NCBI GenBank assembly: GCA_910585615.1
Contig: CAJUFO010000015.1
Span: 1-64,000, forward strand
Direction of reading: 5' to 3'
From: an uncultured Acetatifactor sp.
Lineage (GTDB): Bacteria; Bacillota; Clostridia; Lachnospirales; Lachnospiraceae
Length of the DNA: 64,000 bases
Positions 43,620-51,707 of the stretch are shown here, one piece after another. The notes under the pieces were generated by a model, which saw nothing but the letters and a program-made list of their open reading frames with translations, did no database searches and had not been told where the DNA came from. How positions within the stretch are numbered: position 1 is the stretch's first letter; each line of letters opens with the position of its first letter. The translations under genes were made by a program, and so were the position numbers.

Positions 43620-45209
43620 ATGGGCAACCGAAAAAGATTTCAGACCACAGGCATCTGTGTGCCCAGGCTTCACTACATGGTGGATGTCAGCAATGCCGTA
43701 GAGCAGATTGCAAGGGACTATGTGGAGAACGGAGAATATTTCACCATAAACCGAGCCAGGCAGTTCGGAAAGACGACTACTATGGAACAGCTGTGCGTCA
43801 GGCTGAAGCGGGATTACATTGTGCTGCCCATCAGCTTCGAGGCTGCGGACGACTGTTTTGTTTCCCTCTATGCCTTCGCCCGGGGACTTACGAATAAAGT
43901 GGAGGTGGCTCTGGAGGAAAATGAGGTCCCGGAGGAAGCGGCCGATATCTGGCGGGAGCCCATATCGGTGGAGCTCCCCCTGGATTCCCTGAACCGAAAG
44001 ATCACGAGGTTCTGCAGGGCCTGTAAAAGGCCGGTGGTCCTGATGGTGGATGAGGTGGATAAGAGCGCGGACAATCAGATTTTCCTTTCTTTTCTGGGGC
44101 TGCTGCGGGAGAAGTACCTCGCCCAGGCGGCCGGCAGAGACCGGTCCTTCCGGTCGGTGATTTTAGCGGGGGTATATGATATCAAAAACCTCAAACTGAA
44201 ATTCCGCAGCGGGGAGGAGCCGAAATACAATAGCCCGTGGAACATAGCGGCTGACTTTACGGTGGACATGAGCTTTTCCAGGGAGGGCATTGCCGGAATG
44301 CTTTCAGAGTATGAGAGGGATTGCCATACCGGAATGGATGTAGAGGGAATCGCAGATCTGATTTATTCTTATACGAAGGGGTATCCTTATCTGGTTTCCT
44401 ATGTATGTAAATGCGTGGATGAGAAAATAGCCGGAAGCGAAGAGTTCCCCGCCCCCGGGGCTGCATGGACGAAAAACGGGATTCTGGCCGCGGTGAGGCA
44501 GCTGGTCAAGGGACCTAATATGCTGTATGACGATATGGTCAAGCATGTGGAGGAGTACCCTGAACTGCATGGGATGCTGGGAAATATTCTGTTCGGCGGG
44601 CAGGACTACCCTTACCATGAATATGACAGAAGTGTCAGTATCGGGAAAATGTTCGGGTTCATCGTGAACCGGAATGGCAGCGTGGCAGTGGCCAACCGGA
44701 TTTTTGAGAGCCAGTTGTATGATTATTTCCTGGCGGAGGAGACCAGGGAAAACGACCTGCAGCGGGAGGGGCAGCCTGAAAAGTGCCAGTTTATCCACAA
44801 CGGCCGGCTGGATATGGACCTGGTGATGCGCAAGTTCTATGAATATTACACGAGCCTGTACTCAAAAGAGGACGAGAAATTCGTTGAGAAGTACGGGCGG
44901 AAGATATTCCTGATGTACCTCAGGCCGATCATCAATGGCGTGGGCAACTATTATGTGGAGGATCAGAGCCGGACGAGGCTGCGCTCCGACATCGTGGTGG
45001 ATTACGGAGGGGAGCAGTATATCATTGAGTGTAAGATTTGGCGCGGAGAGGCTTATCACCAGCGCGGAATGGAGCAACTGGGAGATTACCTGGAGGCCTA
45101 TGGAGCCCGCAAGGGATACCTCCTGAGCTTCGATTTCAGCAAGAAGAAAAAAGCCGGGATAAAGGAAGCGGCTTGGGGCGGAAGGAGGATATTGGAGATA
45201 GTCGTCTGA
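43620..45209 (+). CDS. AAA-ATPase-like / PD-(D/E)XK nuclease-superfamily protein
   Basis: 529 residues, intact paralogue of the pseudogene on the other strand. N-terminal AAA-ATPase_like domain with RFQTTGICVPRLHYMVDVSN, Walker A RARQFGKTTTM, Walker B VVLMVDEVDKSADN and a later RSVILAGVYDIKNLKLK. C-terminal PDDEXK_9 domain with RSDIVVDYGGEQYIIECKIWRG (D...ECK). This family is common in Bacteroides and Clostridia as large paralogous sets of unknown role. The two genes here are divergent and share a 154-base spacer. The paralogue shares the same start and domain order, so the pair arose by inverted duplication. Confidence 0.9.
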   Translation: MGNRKRFQTTGICVPRLHYMVDVSNAVEQIARDYVENGEYFTINRARQFGKTTTMEQLCVRLKRDYIVLPISFEAADDCFVSLYAFARGLTNKVEVALEENEVPEEAADIWREPISVELPLDSLNRKITRFCRACKRPVVLMVDEVDKSADNQIFLSFLGLLREKYLAQAAGRDRSFRSVILAGVYDIKNLKLKFRSGEEPKYNSPWNIAADFTVDMSFSREGIAGMLSEYERDCHTGMDVEGIADLIYSYTKGYPYLVSYVCKCVDEKIAGSEEFPAPGAAWTKNGILAAVRQLVKGPNMLYDDMVKHVEEYPELHGMLGNILFGGQDYPYHEYDRSVSIGKMFGFIVNRNGSVAVANRIFESQLYDYFLAEETRENDLQREGQPEKCQFIHNGRLDMDLVMRKFYEYYTSLYSKEDEKFVEKYGRKIFLMYLRPIINGVGNYYVEDQSRTRLRSDIVVDYGGEQYIIECKIWRGEAYHQRGMEQLGDYLEAYGARKGYLLSFDFSKKKKAGIKEAAWGGRRILEIVV

Positions 45210-45329
45210 GCGATGGCGCGGGCTGCCTTTTTGTGGCGGCCTGCGCCATTTTGCCACCGCAGCGGGGGCAACGGATCGGTTTCCGGTTTGCTATAATGTC
45301 TTTATAACAAATGTGAAGGAGGCATTGAT

Positions 45330-45674
45330 ATGAAAACATGGAAATTGGTATCCGGTATCCTGTCCACAGTCCTGTTCCTGGTGGTGATGGTCCAGTCCTG
45401 CGCCGCCGGAGTGGCGGATGCCATTGCCGGGCAGGGCGGAACCGGCGGGGGCGCGGGGATTCTTGTGGGGATACTGATGCTGTCGGGCGGGATTGTGTCC
45501 ATTTCCACGCGCGGCTCCCAGAAGAAAGGCGGGGACATCGCCCTGATTGTGCTGTACGGGCTTGCGGCCCTCATCGGCTTCGCGGGCTTTGGGATTTATA
45601 AGGATTTGATCGTATGGTCGATCTGGTGCCTTGTGTGCGCTGCGCTGGCATTCGTCTCCGTCAGGAAGAAGTAG
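45330..45674 (+). CDS. Small membrane protein (114 aa)
   Basis: Family not recognised. Four hydrophobic segments: residues 6-30, 42-60 (Gly-rich), 68-88 and 90-110, with SISTRGSQKKGG as a cytoplasmic loop and a basic end. GAAGGAGG lies ten bases before the start. It is monocistronic, closed by the terminator at 45691. Confidence 0.75.
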   Translation: MKTWKLVSGILSTVLFLVVMVQSCAAGVADAIAGQGGTGGGAGILVGILMLSGGIVSISTRGSQKKGGDIALIVLYGLAALIGFAGFGIYKDLIVWSIWCLVCAALAFVSVRKK

Positions 45675-45690
45675 GCGGACAAGGCATAAG

Positions 45691-45722
45691 AAAAGGGGAC
45701 TGGCAGAGGCAGTCTCTTTTTT
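45691..45722 (+). terminator. Intrinsic terminator
   Basis: AAAAGGGGACTG pairs with CAGTCTCTTTT (a few G-T pairs) and runs into six T. It follows the small membrane protein gene. Confidence 0.75.
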
Positions 45723-45753
45723 GACCACATATATCCGGTCTGAATGGCGAAAT

Positions 45754-46833
45754 TCAGAGCAAGACAGTGTCATACATCGTCAAAACCATGACAAAGAAGA
45801 AAAGGAGCAGGAAATCCACAATCGCGATGCCCAATATGCGCAGGGCCAGGTTCCGGCTCCGGCAAAGCGGGGTGCGGGCGTGTATGCCCCTGTAATCTGC
45901 CGAGAAGAAAGTGGCGCTTAAAAAGAACAGCAGGGAGAGGATGCGCTCCAGCTGCTGCCTGGGGCCGGATACGCCCTCCACCTCCATGGTCAGGCATGCC
46001 CAGAATATCATGGGATACCCGATTGCACCCAGGAGCATGAAGAGCACATTCTGTCTGCGGAAGCCCGGCGGCAGGAAGGATTTCCAGCCATCCGCATCTG
46101 TCTGCCGCCGGGATTTCCGCTGCCAGTTTTCCAGGGCTTTCTGCACATCCAGTGCGGAGGAATACCGCTCTGAGCGCTCCATCATGATACATCTGCGTAC
46201 GATGGAGGCCAGTGGGCCGGAGACCGTGCATTCGTGGGAAAGCTCTCCGGAGAGCAGCAGGTTCATGAGGATGCCCAGGGCATAGATGTCCGTCTGGGCG
46301 TCGGAGGCGCCGAAGCCGTATTGCTCCGGCGCGGCAAAGCCGGGCGTGCCCATGAGCACGGTATCCTTTGCCGAAGCGCCTCCGGCGCATTTCGCGGCAT
46401 TGAAGTCGAGGAGCTTCAGGATGCCGTCTGAGGTGACGATGATGTTGGCCGGCTTTAAGTCGCGGTGGATGATAGGGGGATTGCAGCTGTGCAGGGAATG
46501 GAGGATGCCGCACAGCTGTACCATGTACTCCACGACCTGAGCCTCCGGCAGGGCCTTTTGGGCATCCAGGAGCTCCTGAAGACTGGTGCCGGGGATGTAC
46601 TCCTCTATCAGGGTCAATACGGCATCCTCCTCCACGGCTTCGTAGATGCGGGGGATGCCGGGCAGGGGATGCTCCATGAGCTGGCGGAATACAGAAATGT
46701 TATATACGCTCAATAGTTTTTGGACATAAAACTTCCCGGTCTCCTGATGCTGGATCAGGCAGATGCCATGCTCCGGATTGATGTCGGCTACCTTTCTGTA
46801 ATAGGACAGGGCAAGGGAATCTGCGAGCGTCAT
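45754..46833 (-). CDS. Serine/threonine protein kinase, membrane-anchored
   Basis: 359 residues: kinase domain (about 1-245) with VQKLL Lys in the N-lobe, catalytic HRDLKPANIIV near residues 121-131, APEQYGFG and a normal substrate helix, then two or three membrane segments at the C-terminus (about 262-280, 294-310, 335-355). The Gly-rich loop is not clear, and the Mg-binding DFG is DFN (LLDFNAAK). No PASTA repeats, so it is not PrkC. It is divergent from an HTH gene 122 bases away, a linked pair in this lineage. The N-lobe change may affect activity, but HRD and the DFN Asp are intact. Confidence 0.9.
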   Translation of the reverse strand: MTLADSLALSYYRKVADINPEHGICLIQHQETGKFYVQKLLSVYNISVFRQLMEHPLPGIPRIYEAVEEDAVLTLIEEYIPGTSLQELLDAQKALPEAQVVEYMVQLCGILHSLHSCNPPIIHRDLKPANIIVTSDGILKLLDFNAAKCAGGASAKDTVLMGTPGFAAPEQYGFGASDAQTDIYALGILMNLLLSGELSHECTVSGPLASIVRRCIMMERSERYSSALDVQKALENWQRKSRRQTDADGWKSFLPPGFRRQNVLFMLLGAIGYPMIFWACLTMEVEGVSGPRQQLERILSLLFFLSATFFSADYRGIHARTPLCRSRNLALRILGIAIVDFLLLFFFVMVLTMYDTVLL

Positions 46834-46955
46834 GGGAATCCTCCTTGGCAGAAGCTGTTTGATTTATTATAATCTGTCACAGGGAGGAGCGCAAGCCAAA
46901 GATACCAAAGGGTTGGAAAAAGCATAAAACATACTGCTATCAGGAGAAGGATAAA

Positions 46956-47417
46956 ATGAACGACAAATCAACCGAGAAACTGGAAGATATCCTAAAGAAC
47001 GCCTACACCTTCGAGGCCGGGAAATACCTGAAGGAGAACGAAGAAAGCCTCCTTCGGGAGGACAGGCCCTTCTGCGCCTACATAAAGGAACTGATCCGGG
47101 AGAAGAACCTGCGACAGCAGGACATCTTCATCCAGGCGGATATCCCGGAGCGTTATGGCTACAAGCTCCTCTCCGGGGAGAAGCGCACCCGCCAGAGGGA
47201 CGTGATACTGCGCATCTGCTATGCCGCGGAGCTGACGCTGGAGGAGACCCAGCATGCCCTGATGCTCTATGGCATGTCCCCGCTGTACGCAAGGATTCCC
47301 CGGGATGCCGTCCTGATGATAGCTTTCAACCGCCACGCCGGCAATATCCTGGACGTGAACGCCATGCTGAAGGAGCAGGGCATGGAGCTGCTGCGCACCA
47401 GCGGAGCACAGGAGTAA
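46956..47417 (+). CDS. HTH-type hypothetical protein next to a Ser/Thr kinase
   Basis: 153 residues. A small four-helix-type N-terminal part (about 1-35), then an XRE-like helix-turn-helix (about 45-90, IREKNLRQQDIFIQADIPERYGYKLLSGEKRTRQRDVILRICYAAELTLEE), then a helical tail. The HTH motif is divergent and begins with NLRQQDIFIQADI. It is probably a regulator of, or target for, the divergent kinase. AGGAGAAGGA precedes the start. A zinc-ribbon membrane protein follows on the same strand after 29 bases. Confidence 0.75.
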   Translation: MNDKSTEKLEDILKNAYTFEAGKYLKENEESLLREDRPFCAYIKELIREKNLRQQDIFIQADIPERYGYKLLSGEKRTRQRDVILRICYAAELTLEETQHALMLYGMSPLYARIPRDAVLMIAFNRHAGNILDVNAMLKEQGMELLRTSGAQE

Positions 47418-47446
47418 GACAAAAACACGAAAGTGAGGGAAGCAAT

Positions 47447-48334
47447 ATGGCTAAAGTATGCCCAAAGTGCGGGAGGGAGTTTGAGAACAGCCGTGTAAAA
47501 TGTCCGATATGTAAAATCGATTTGGTCAGTGACGGAATCGACAACTCGGAATCCGCAAGGATGGAGAGGCTGGAAAGATTGCGGCAGCAGCAAGGGAGGG
47601 GACAGGGGGCACAGCCGAGGCAGACACGGACGGCAGCGCAGATAAGGCAGAATAGCGGAGGGACAACGGCGGCTCCCATAAAGGATGGGCCGTCCGGCTT
47701 GAGCATCACAGCATTGGTGTTTTCATTGTTAGGGTGCTTTTCCGTGGTCGGGCTTGTGCTTGGGATTGTGGACCTGTGCATCAATAAGCACAGGAAGAAA
47801 GTCTGCTCTGTTCTTGCATTGGTGTTTTCAGGACTTTGGATAATCGGTATGGCGGCTTTTTTCGGAGGCAGCGATACCCCGAACAGGCCAAAGGTAGCGG
47901 GCAATAACAATTCTCCTAAGCAGTATTCTGTTGGAAATACAATTTCAGGAGATGATTGGAAGATCAAGTTGGAATCTGCGAAAATGTATGATGAGATAAG
48001 CGGGGAATATTATAATGATGTCCCGGCGGATGGGAAGAAATATCTTGTTCTGTTCTTTGAGGTAGAAAATGTTTCAAACAAGGACGATTATTTCAACTAC
48101 CTCTTCCTGGAATCCTACTTGGATGGATACAGTACAAGCCCTGTCATAACAGTGAATGAGCCAGAGGGATATGGAGAACTGGCAGGAGATGTCGCGGCGG
48201 GCAAGAAGATGAAAGGATGTCTGAAATATGAAGTCAGCCCAAGCTGGAGCGAACTGGAGGTTTCTTACAAGGAATGGATAGGGACTTCTGACAAAATCGC
48301 TACATTTGTCGTGACGCCAGATAAAGTGAGGTAA
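47447..48334 (+). CDS. Zinc-ribbon, DUF4190 and DUF4352-like membrane protein
   Basis: 295 residues: an N-terminal zinc ribbon (CPKCGREFENSRVKCPIC), a Gln/Arg-rich linker, two membrane segments forming a DUF4190-like unit (about 80-145, ITALVFSLLGCFSVVGLVLG), and an extracytoplasmic C-terminal domain (about 160-295) with a DUF4352-like fold (KKYLVLFFEVENVSNKDDYF). It probably senses or binds at the outer surface, but the ligand is unknown. Probably co-transcribed with the HTH gene. Confidence 0.82.
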   Translation: MAKVCPKCGREFENSRVKCPICKIDLVSDGIDNSESARMERLERLRQQQGRGQGAQPRQTRTAAQIRQNSGGTTAAPIKDGPSGLSITALVFSLLGCFSVVGLVLGIVDLCINKHRKKVCSVLALVFSGLWIIGMAAFFGGSDTPNRPKVAGNNNSPKQYSVGNTISGDDWKIKLESAKMYDEISGEYYNDVPADGKKYLVLFFEVENVSNKDDYFNYLFLESYLDGYSTSPVITVNEPEGYGELAGDVAAGKKMKGCLKYEVSPSWSELEVSYKEWIGTSDKIATFVVTPDKVR

Positions 48335-48428
48335 GGGTATCGATAAGAAATCGAATATCGGACAATATGGCGGCAAGCCTCTGCCGTTACCATGCTGCTG
48401 CAGGAGAAATGCAATGGACATGGATGAA

Positions 48429-48469
48429 AAACTCCGGGAACCCACCCGCAGGCGGACTTCCCGGAGTTT
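48429..48469. terminator. Bidirectional terminator
   Basis: AAACTCCGGGAA (48429-48440) pairs perfectly with TTCCCGGAGTTT (48458-48469), a 12-base-pair stem. It lies between two converging genes. Confidence 0.8.
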
Positions 48470-48500
48470 CGCATACATGAATATCAGGCCCGGCCAGATT

Positions 48501-49610
48501 TTACATCTGCCCGTCCGCGGCTGACCCTGCCTGGTCGGGATCCACTGCCGTGTGCTCGCAGCTATTGTAGCGGAGCTGCAGGAACTGGGCGCGGTCCTTG
48601 TTGTAGAGCTTCTTCAGCTCATCGGAATAGCCCACCACCACCCAGGGCAGCGTGGCGTTGAAGTAGTTCAGCATATCCTGGGACACGGCCTCGTTGGCCA
48701 CGGAGAAGGTAAGGCCCTTGGGAGCGGTCTCGCCGTACACCATCACATTGTAGGTGGTGCCGGTCTTGACGCCGTTGGTGCGGTGGGTCACGGTATTCTG
48801 GTAAGCCCACATCATCTTGTTGTTGGGGATCGCCCTGGGGACGGAGCCCGACATATAGTAGGTCATCAGCTTGCCCACCCGCAGCGTGCCCTTCTTGTCG
48901 AAGAACTTGGCGTTCCTGAAATCGGATTCGACAGAGCTTTCCGTGAAGCCCGCGTCCGCGATGTCCTTGTGGAGCTTCTTCAGGGAGCCGCCGCTGGCCG
49001 CGCTGGCGATCCGGATGATGCCGTAGATCAGGAGGACGACGCCCGCCACGAACAGCACTACGTAGATCATGGTGGCGGGCTGCCAGATGTAATCAATGTA
49101 ATAAGGAAGCGTCTCCGCCTCGATATCTTCATCCGTCCAATCGACATCCTTGAAGAAATCCTTGAAATAATACATCTCTTCGCTGTCCAGCTTCTTGATT
49201 TTGCCGTAGAAGGTCATGGGAGTGGTCTCGCGGCCCTCCGCGGTGGCCATTGCCATGGCGTCCAATTCGCTTCCGTATCTGGCGGGAACCTTGATGGACA
49301 GGAAGCGGTCGTCCATAGCCTCGCCGTCCCTGGTCAGGATGATGTAATAGTAATCTGTGGTAGTGGTGGCATGGGTCTTGGTGTTCTCGGAATACGCTTC
49401 CAGATAGTAGCCGAAATTGTAGGCCAAATCGATTTTTACCACTTGATCTCTGATTTCCTCCGGCGCCAGGCTTGCGAAATCCGTATAGCCTGTGACCACC
49501 TGGAGCGCGTCCATGGCATTCCACCCCGCCAGCCCCAGACCTGCCAGGATCAGGATGATGGACCAGGCAAGAGTGCTCTTCAATGCCCGTTTCTTCAACT
49601 CTTCAAACAT
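48501..49610 (-). CDS. Hypothetical membrane protein (369 aa)
   Basis: Family not recognised with confidence. An N-terminal membrane segment (about 14-32), an extracytoplasmic domain of about 135 residues with Tyr-rich strands (TTTDYYYIILTRDGEAMDDR; SEEMYYFKDFF), a second membrane segment (about 176-200), then a cytoplasmic region (about 205-365) with a KFFDKKGTLRVGKL and VMVYGETAPKGLTF pattern. The topology suggests a small signalling or transport accessory. GGAGGG precedes the start. It is monocistronic. Confidence 0.7.
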   Translation of the reverse strand: MFEELKKRALKSTLAWSIILILAGLGLAGWNAMDALQVVTGYTDFASLAPEEIRDQVVKIDLAYNFGYYLEAYSENTKTHATTTTDYYYIILTRDGEAMDDRFLSIKVPARYGSELDAMAMATAEGRETTPMTFYGKIKKLDSEEMYYFKDFFKDVDWTDEDIEAETLPYYIDYIWQPATMIYVVLFVAGVVLLIYGIIRIASAASGGSLKKLHKDIADAGFTESSVESDFRNAKFFDKKGTLRVGKLMTYYMSGSVPRAIPNNKMMWAYQNTVTHRTNGVKTGTTYNVMVYGETAPKGLTFSVANEAVSQDMLNYFNATLPWVVVGYSDELKKLYNKDRAQFLQLRYNSCEHTAVDPDQAGSAADGQM

Positions 49611-49784
49611 GTTTTTTCCCTCCGCATTATTTATAAAAATATGTAAAAAAAGTCATTTCCATTCTATCACCGGCATTTTGAAACCGCAAGATGCAGCTTA
49701 TATAATTTTTTATAAAAAATAAAGACAAATTTTACAATATCGGGAGGCATCTTAGACGGAAAGGCCCACAGCTCCTCAAATAGC

Positions 49785-49812
49785 TTGAAAAAGCCGTGGA
49801 ATCTGCTATAAT
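49785..49812 (+). promoter_or_regulatory. Sigma-A promoter of the M3 peptidase gene
   Basis: TTGAAA (49785-49790), 16-base spacer, and TATAAT (49807-49812) with TGC before it (extended -10), 76 bases before the start. The 278-base gap also contains a very AT-rich stretch (49680-49740), which likely holds the promoter of the divergent membrane protein gene. Confidence 0.75.
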
Positions 49813-49888
49813 GGGAAGGATGATGAAAAGCGGCTCCGGGAATCCGTAAGGAGATGCGGAAAATAACAGGAAAGGGAGAGGAAACGGA

Positions 49889-51562
49889 ATGAAATTCAAG
49901 GATATGCCATATGAGCGCGTGGACTTTGAGCAGGTGGAGCAGGAGATGAGGGCCCTGATGGAGGCCTTCGACAGCGCGAAGGACGGCGAGGAGCAGTTCG
50001 CGGTGCATCAGAAGTACTATGCCCTGACGGACAGGGTGGGCACCCAGATGACCATCGCCCACATCCGCTACGACGCGGACACCACGGACGAATTCTACAG
50101 CGCGGAGCATGATTATTACAATGAGAAATCCCCCATCTACCACAATCTGGCCCTGGAGTATGAGAAGAAGCTCTACGCCTCCCCTTACCGGGACAAGCTG
50201 GTGGAGAAGATCGGCCCCGTGGCCTTCAAGAACATGGAGATCGCCCAGAAGGCCATGGACGAGCGGCTGATTCCCCTGATGCAGGAGGAGAACAATCTCA
50301 CCACCGAATACAGCAAGCTGATTGCGGGCGCCAAGATCCCCTTTGACGGGCAGGAATTGAACTTGTCCCTGCTGCGCCCCTACACCGTGCACCAGGACAG
50401 GAGCGTGCGCGCCGCCGCCTGGAAGGCCCAGAGCGAATTCTTCGCCGCCAACGCCCAGACCCTGGACGAGATTTACGACAAGCTGGTGAAGAACCGCACC
50501 GCCCAGGCCAGGGCATTGGGGTACGACAATTACCTGGAGCTGGGGTACTACCGCATGTGCCGCAACTGCTACGGGCGGGAGGAGGTGGAGGCTTTCCGGA
50601 AGCAGGTGAAGGAGGACTTCGTCCCCTTTGCGGAGAAGCTCCATGACCGCAGGAGGCAGCGCCTGGGCCTGGAGAAGCTTAGCTGCATCGACACGGCCGT
50701 CTACTTTAAGGAAGGCAATCCCGCGCCCCTGGGCACGCCCCAGGAGATCCTGGAGGCCGGGCGGAAGATGTACGGCGAGCTCTCCCCGGAGACAAGGGAT
50801 TTCTACGATTTCATGATGGAAAATGAACTGTTCGACGTACTTGGGCGCAAGACCAAGCGGGCCGGGGGCTACATGACGTATATGCCCGTGTACCAGGCTC
50901 CTTTCGTGTTCGCCAATTTCAACGGAACCAGCGGGGACGTGGACGTGATCACCCACGAGTGCGGCCACGCCTTCCAGGGGTGGCTCTCCGGCAAGGATCC
51001 CATCAGGGAGCACTCCGACATCACCATGGAGACCGCGGAGATCCACTCCATGTCCATGGAGTTCTTCGCCCAGAAATGGATGCCCCTGTTCTTCGGGGAG
51101 CGGGCCCGGGACTATATCGAGATGCACCTGGAGGACGCGGCGGCCTTCATCCCCTACGGCTGCATGGTGGACGAGTTCCAGCACATCGCTTACGGGAACC
51201 CGGACATGACCCCGGCGGAACGGCACGCCGCGTGGCTGGAACTGGAGCGGCAGTACAGGCCCCACCAGGACTACGGCGACGATCCCTTCTTCGGGAAGGG
51301 CGGCTTCTGGCAGAGGCAGCAGCATATCTACACCTCGCCTCTGTACTACATCGACTACAGCCTGGCCCAGAGCTGCGCGCTGCAGTACAAGGTGAAGATG
51401 GACGCGGATTTTGAGGGGGCCTGGGCCAGCTATCTGAAGCTGTGCAGGCTCTCCGCCAGCGATTTCTTCACGAATATGGTAAAGGAAGTGGGCCTGGACA
51501 GCCCCTTTGAGGCCGGCTGCATGAAAAATATCGTGGAAAAGCTTGAAAAATATGTGAAATAG
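49889..51562 (+). CDS. pepF: M3-family oligoendopeptidase (PepF-like)
   Basis: 557 residues, typical of the smaller PepF-type enzymes. The zinc site HECGHAFQGW lies near residue 353, and the third ligand is in ETAEIHSMSMEFF. The N-terminal helical domain and the ending DSPFEAGCMKNIVEKLEKYVK are family-like. It hydrolyses oligopeptides of about 6-20 residues in the cytoplasm. The start is preceded by GGGAGAGG. Monocistronic or read on into the PpiC-like gene 145 bases downstream. Confidence 0.94.
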   Translation: MKFKDMPYERVDFEQVEQEMRALMEAFDSAKDGEEQFAVHQKYYALTDRVGTQMTIAHIRYDADTTDEFYSAEHDYYNEKSPIYHNLALEYEKKLYASPYRDKLVEKIGPVAFKNMEIAQKAMDERLIPLMQEENNLTTEYSKLIAGAKIPFDGQELNLSLLRPYTVHQDRSVRAAAWKAQSEFFAANAQTLDEIYDKLVKNRTAQARALGYDNYLELGYYRMCRNCYGREEVEAFRKQVKEDFVPFAEKLHDRRRQRLGLEKLSCIDTAVYFKEGNPAPLGTPQEILEAGRKMYGELSPETRDFYDFMMENELFDVLGRKTKRAGGYMTYMPVYQAPFVFANFNGTSGDVDVITHECGHAFQGWLSGKDPIREHSDITMETAEIHSMSMEFFAQKWMPLFFGERARDYIEMHLEDAAAFIPYGCMVDEFQHIAYGNPDMTPAERHAAWLELERQYRPHQDYGDDPFFGKGGFWQRQQHIYTSPLYYIDYSLAQSCALQYKVKMDADFEGAWASYLKLCRLSASDFFTNMVKEVGLDSPFEAGCMKNIVEKLEKYVK

Positions 51563-51707
51563 CTTTTCGGACGCGCGAAATCATGGTAAAATAAGTCGGT
51601 ATCGGCGGCAAGGGCTGATATGCGATACGGGACCGGACAGAAACCGGGAAGGAACCGGACAGGAACTGGAACGGACAGGAACTGGAATAAGAAAGGAGAC
51701 ATTCGGC

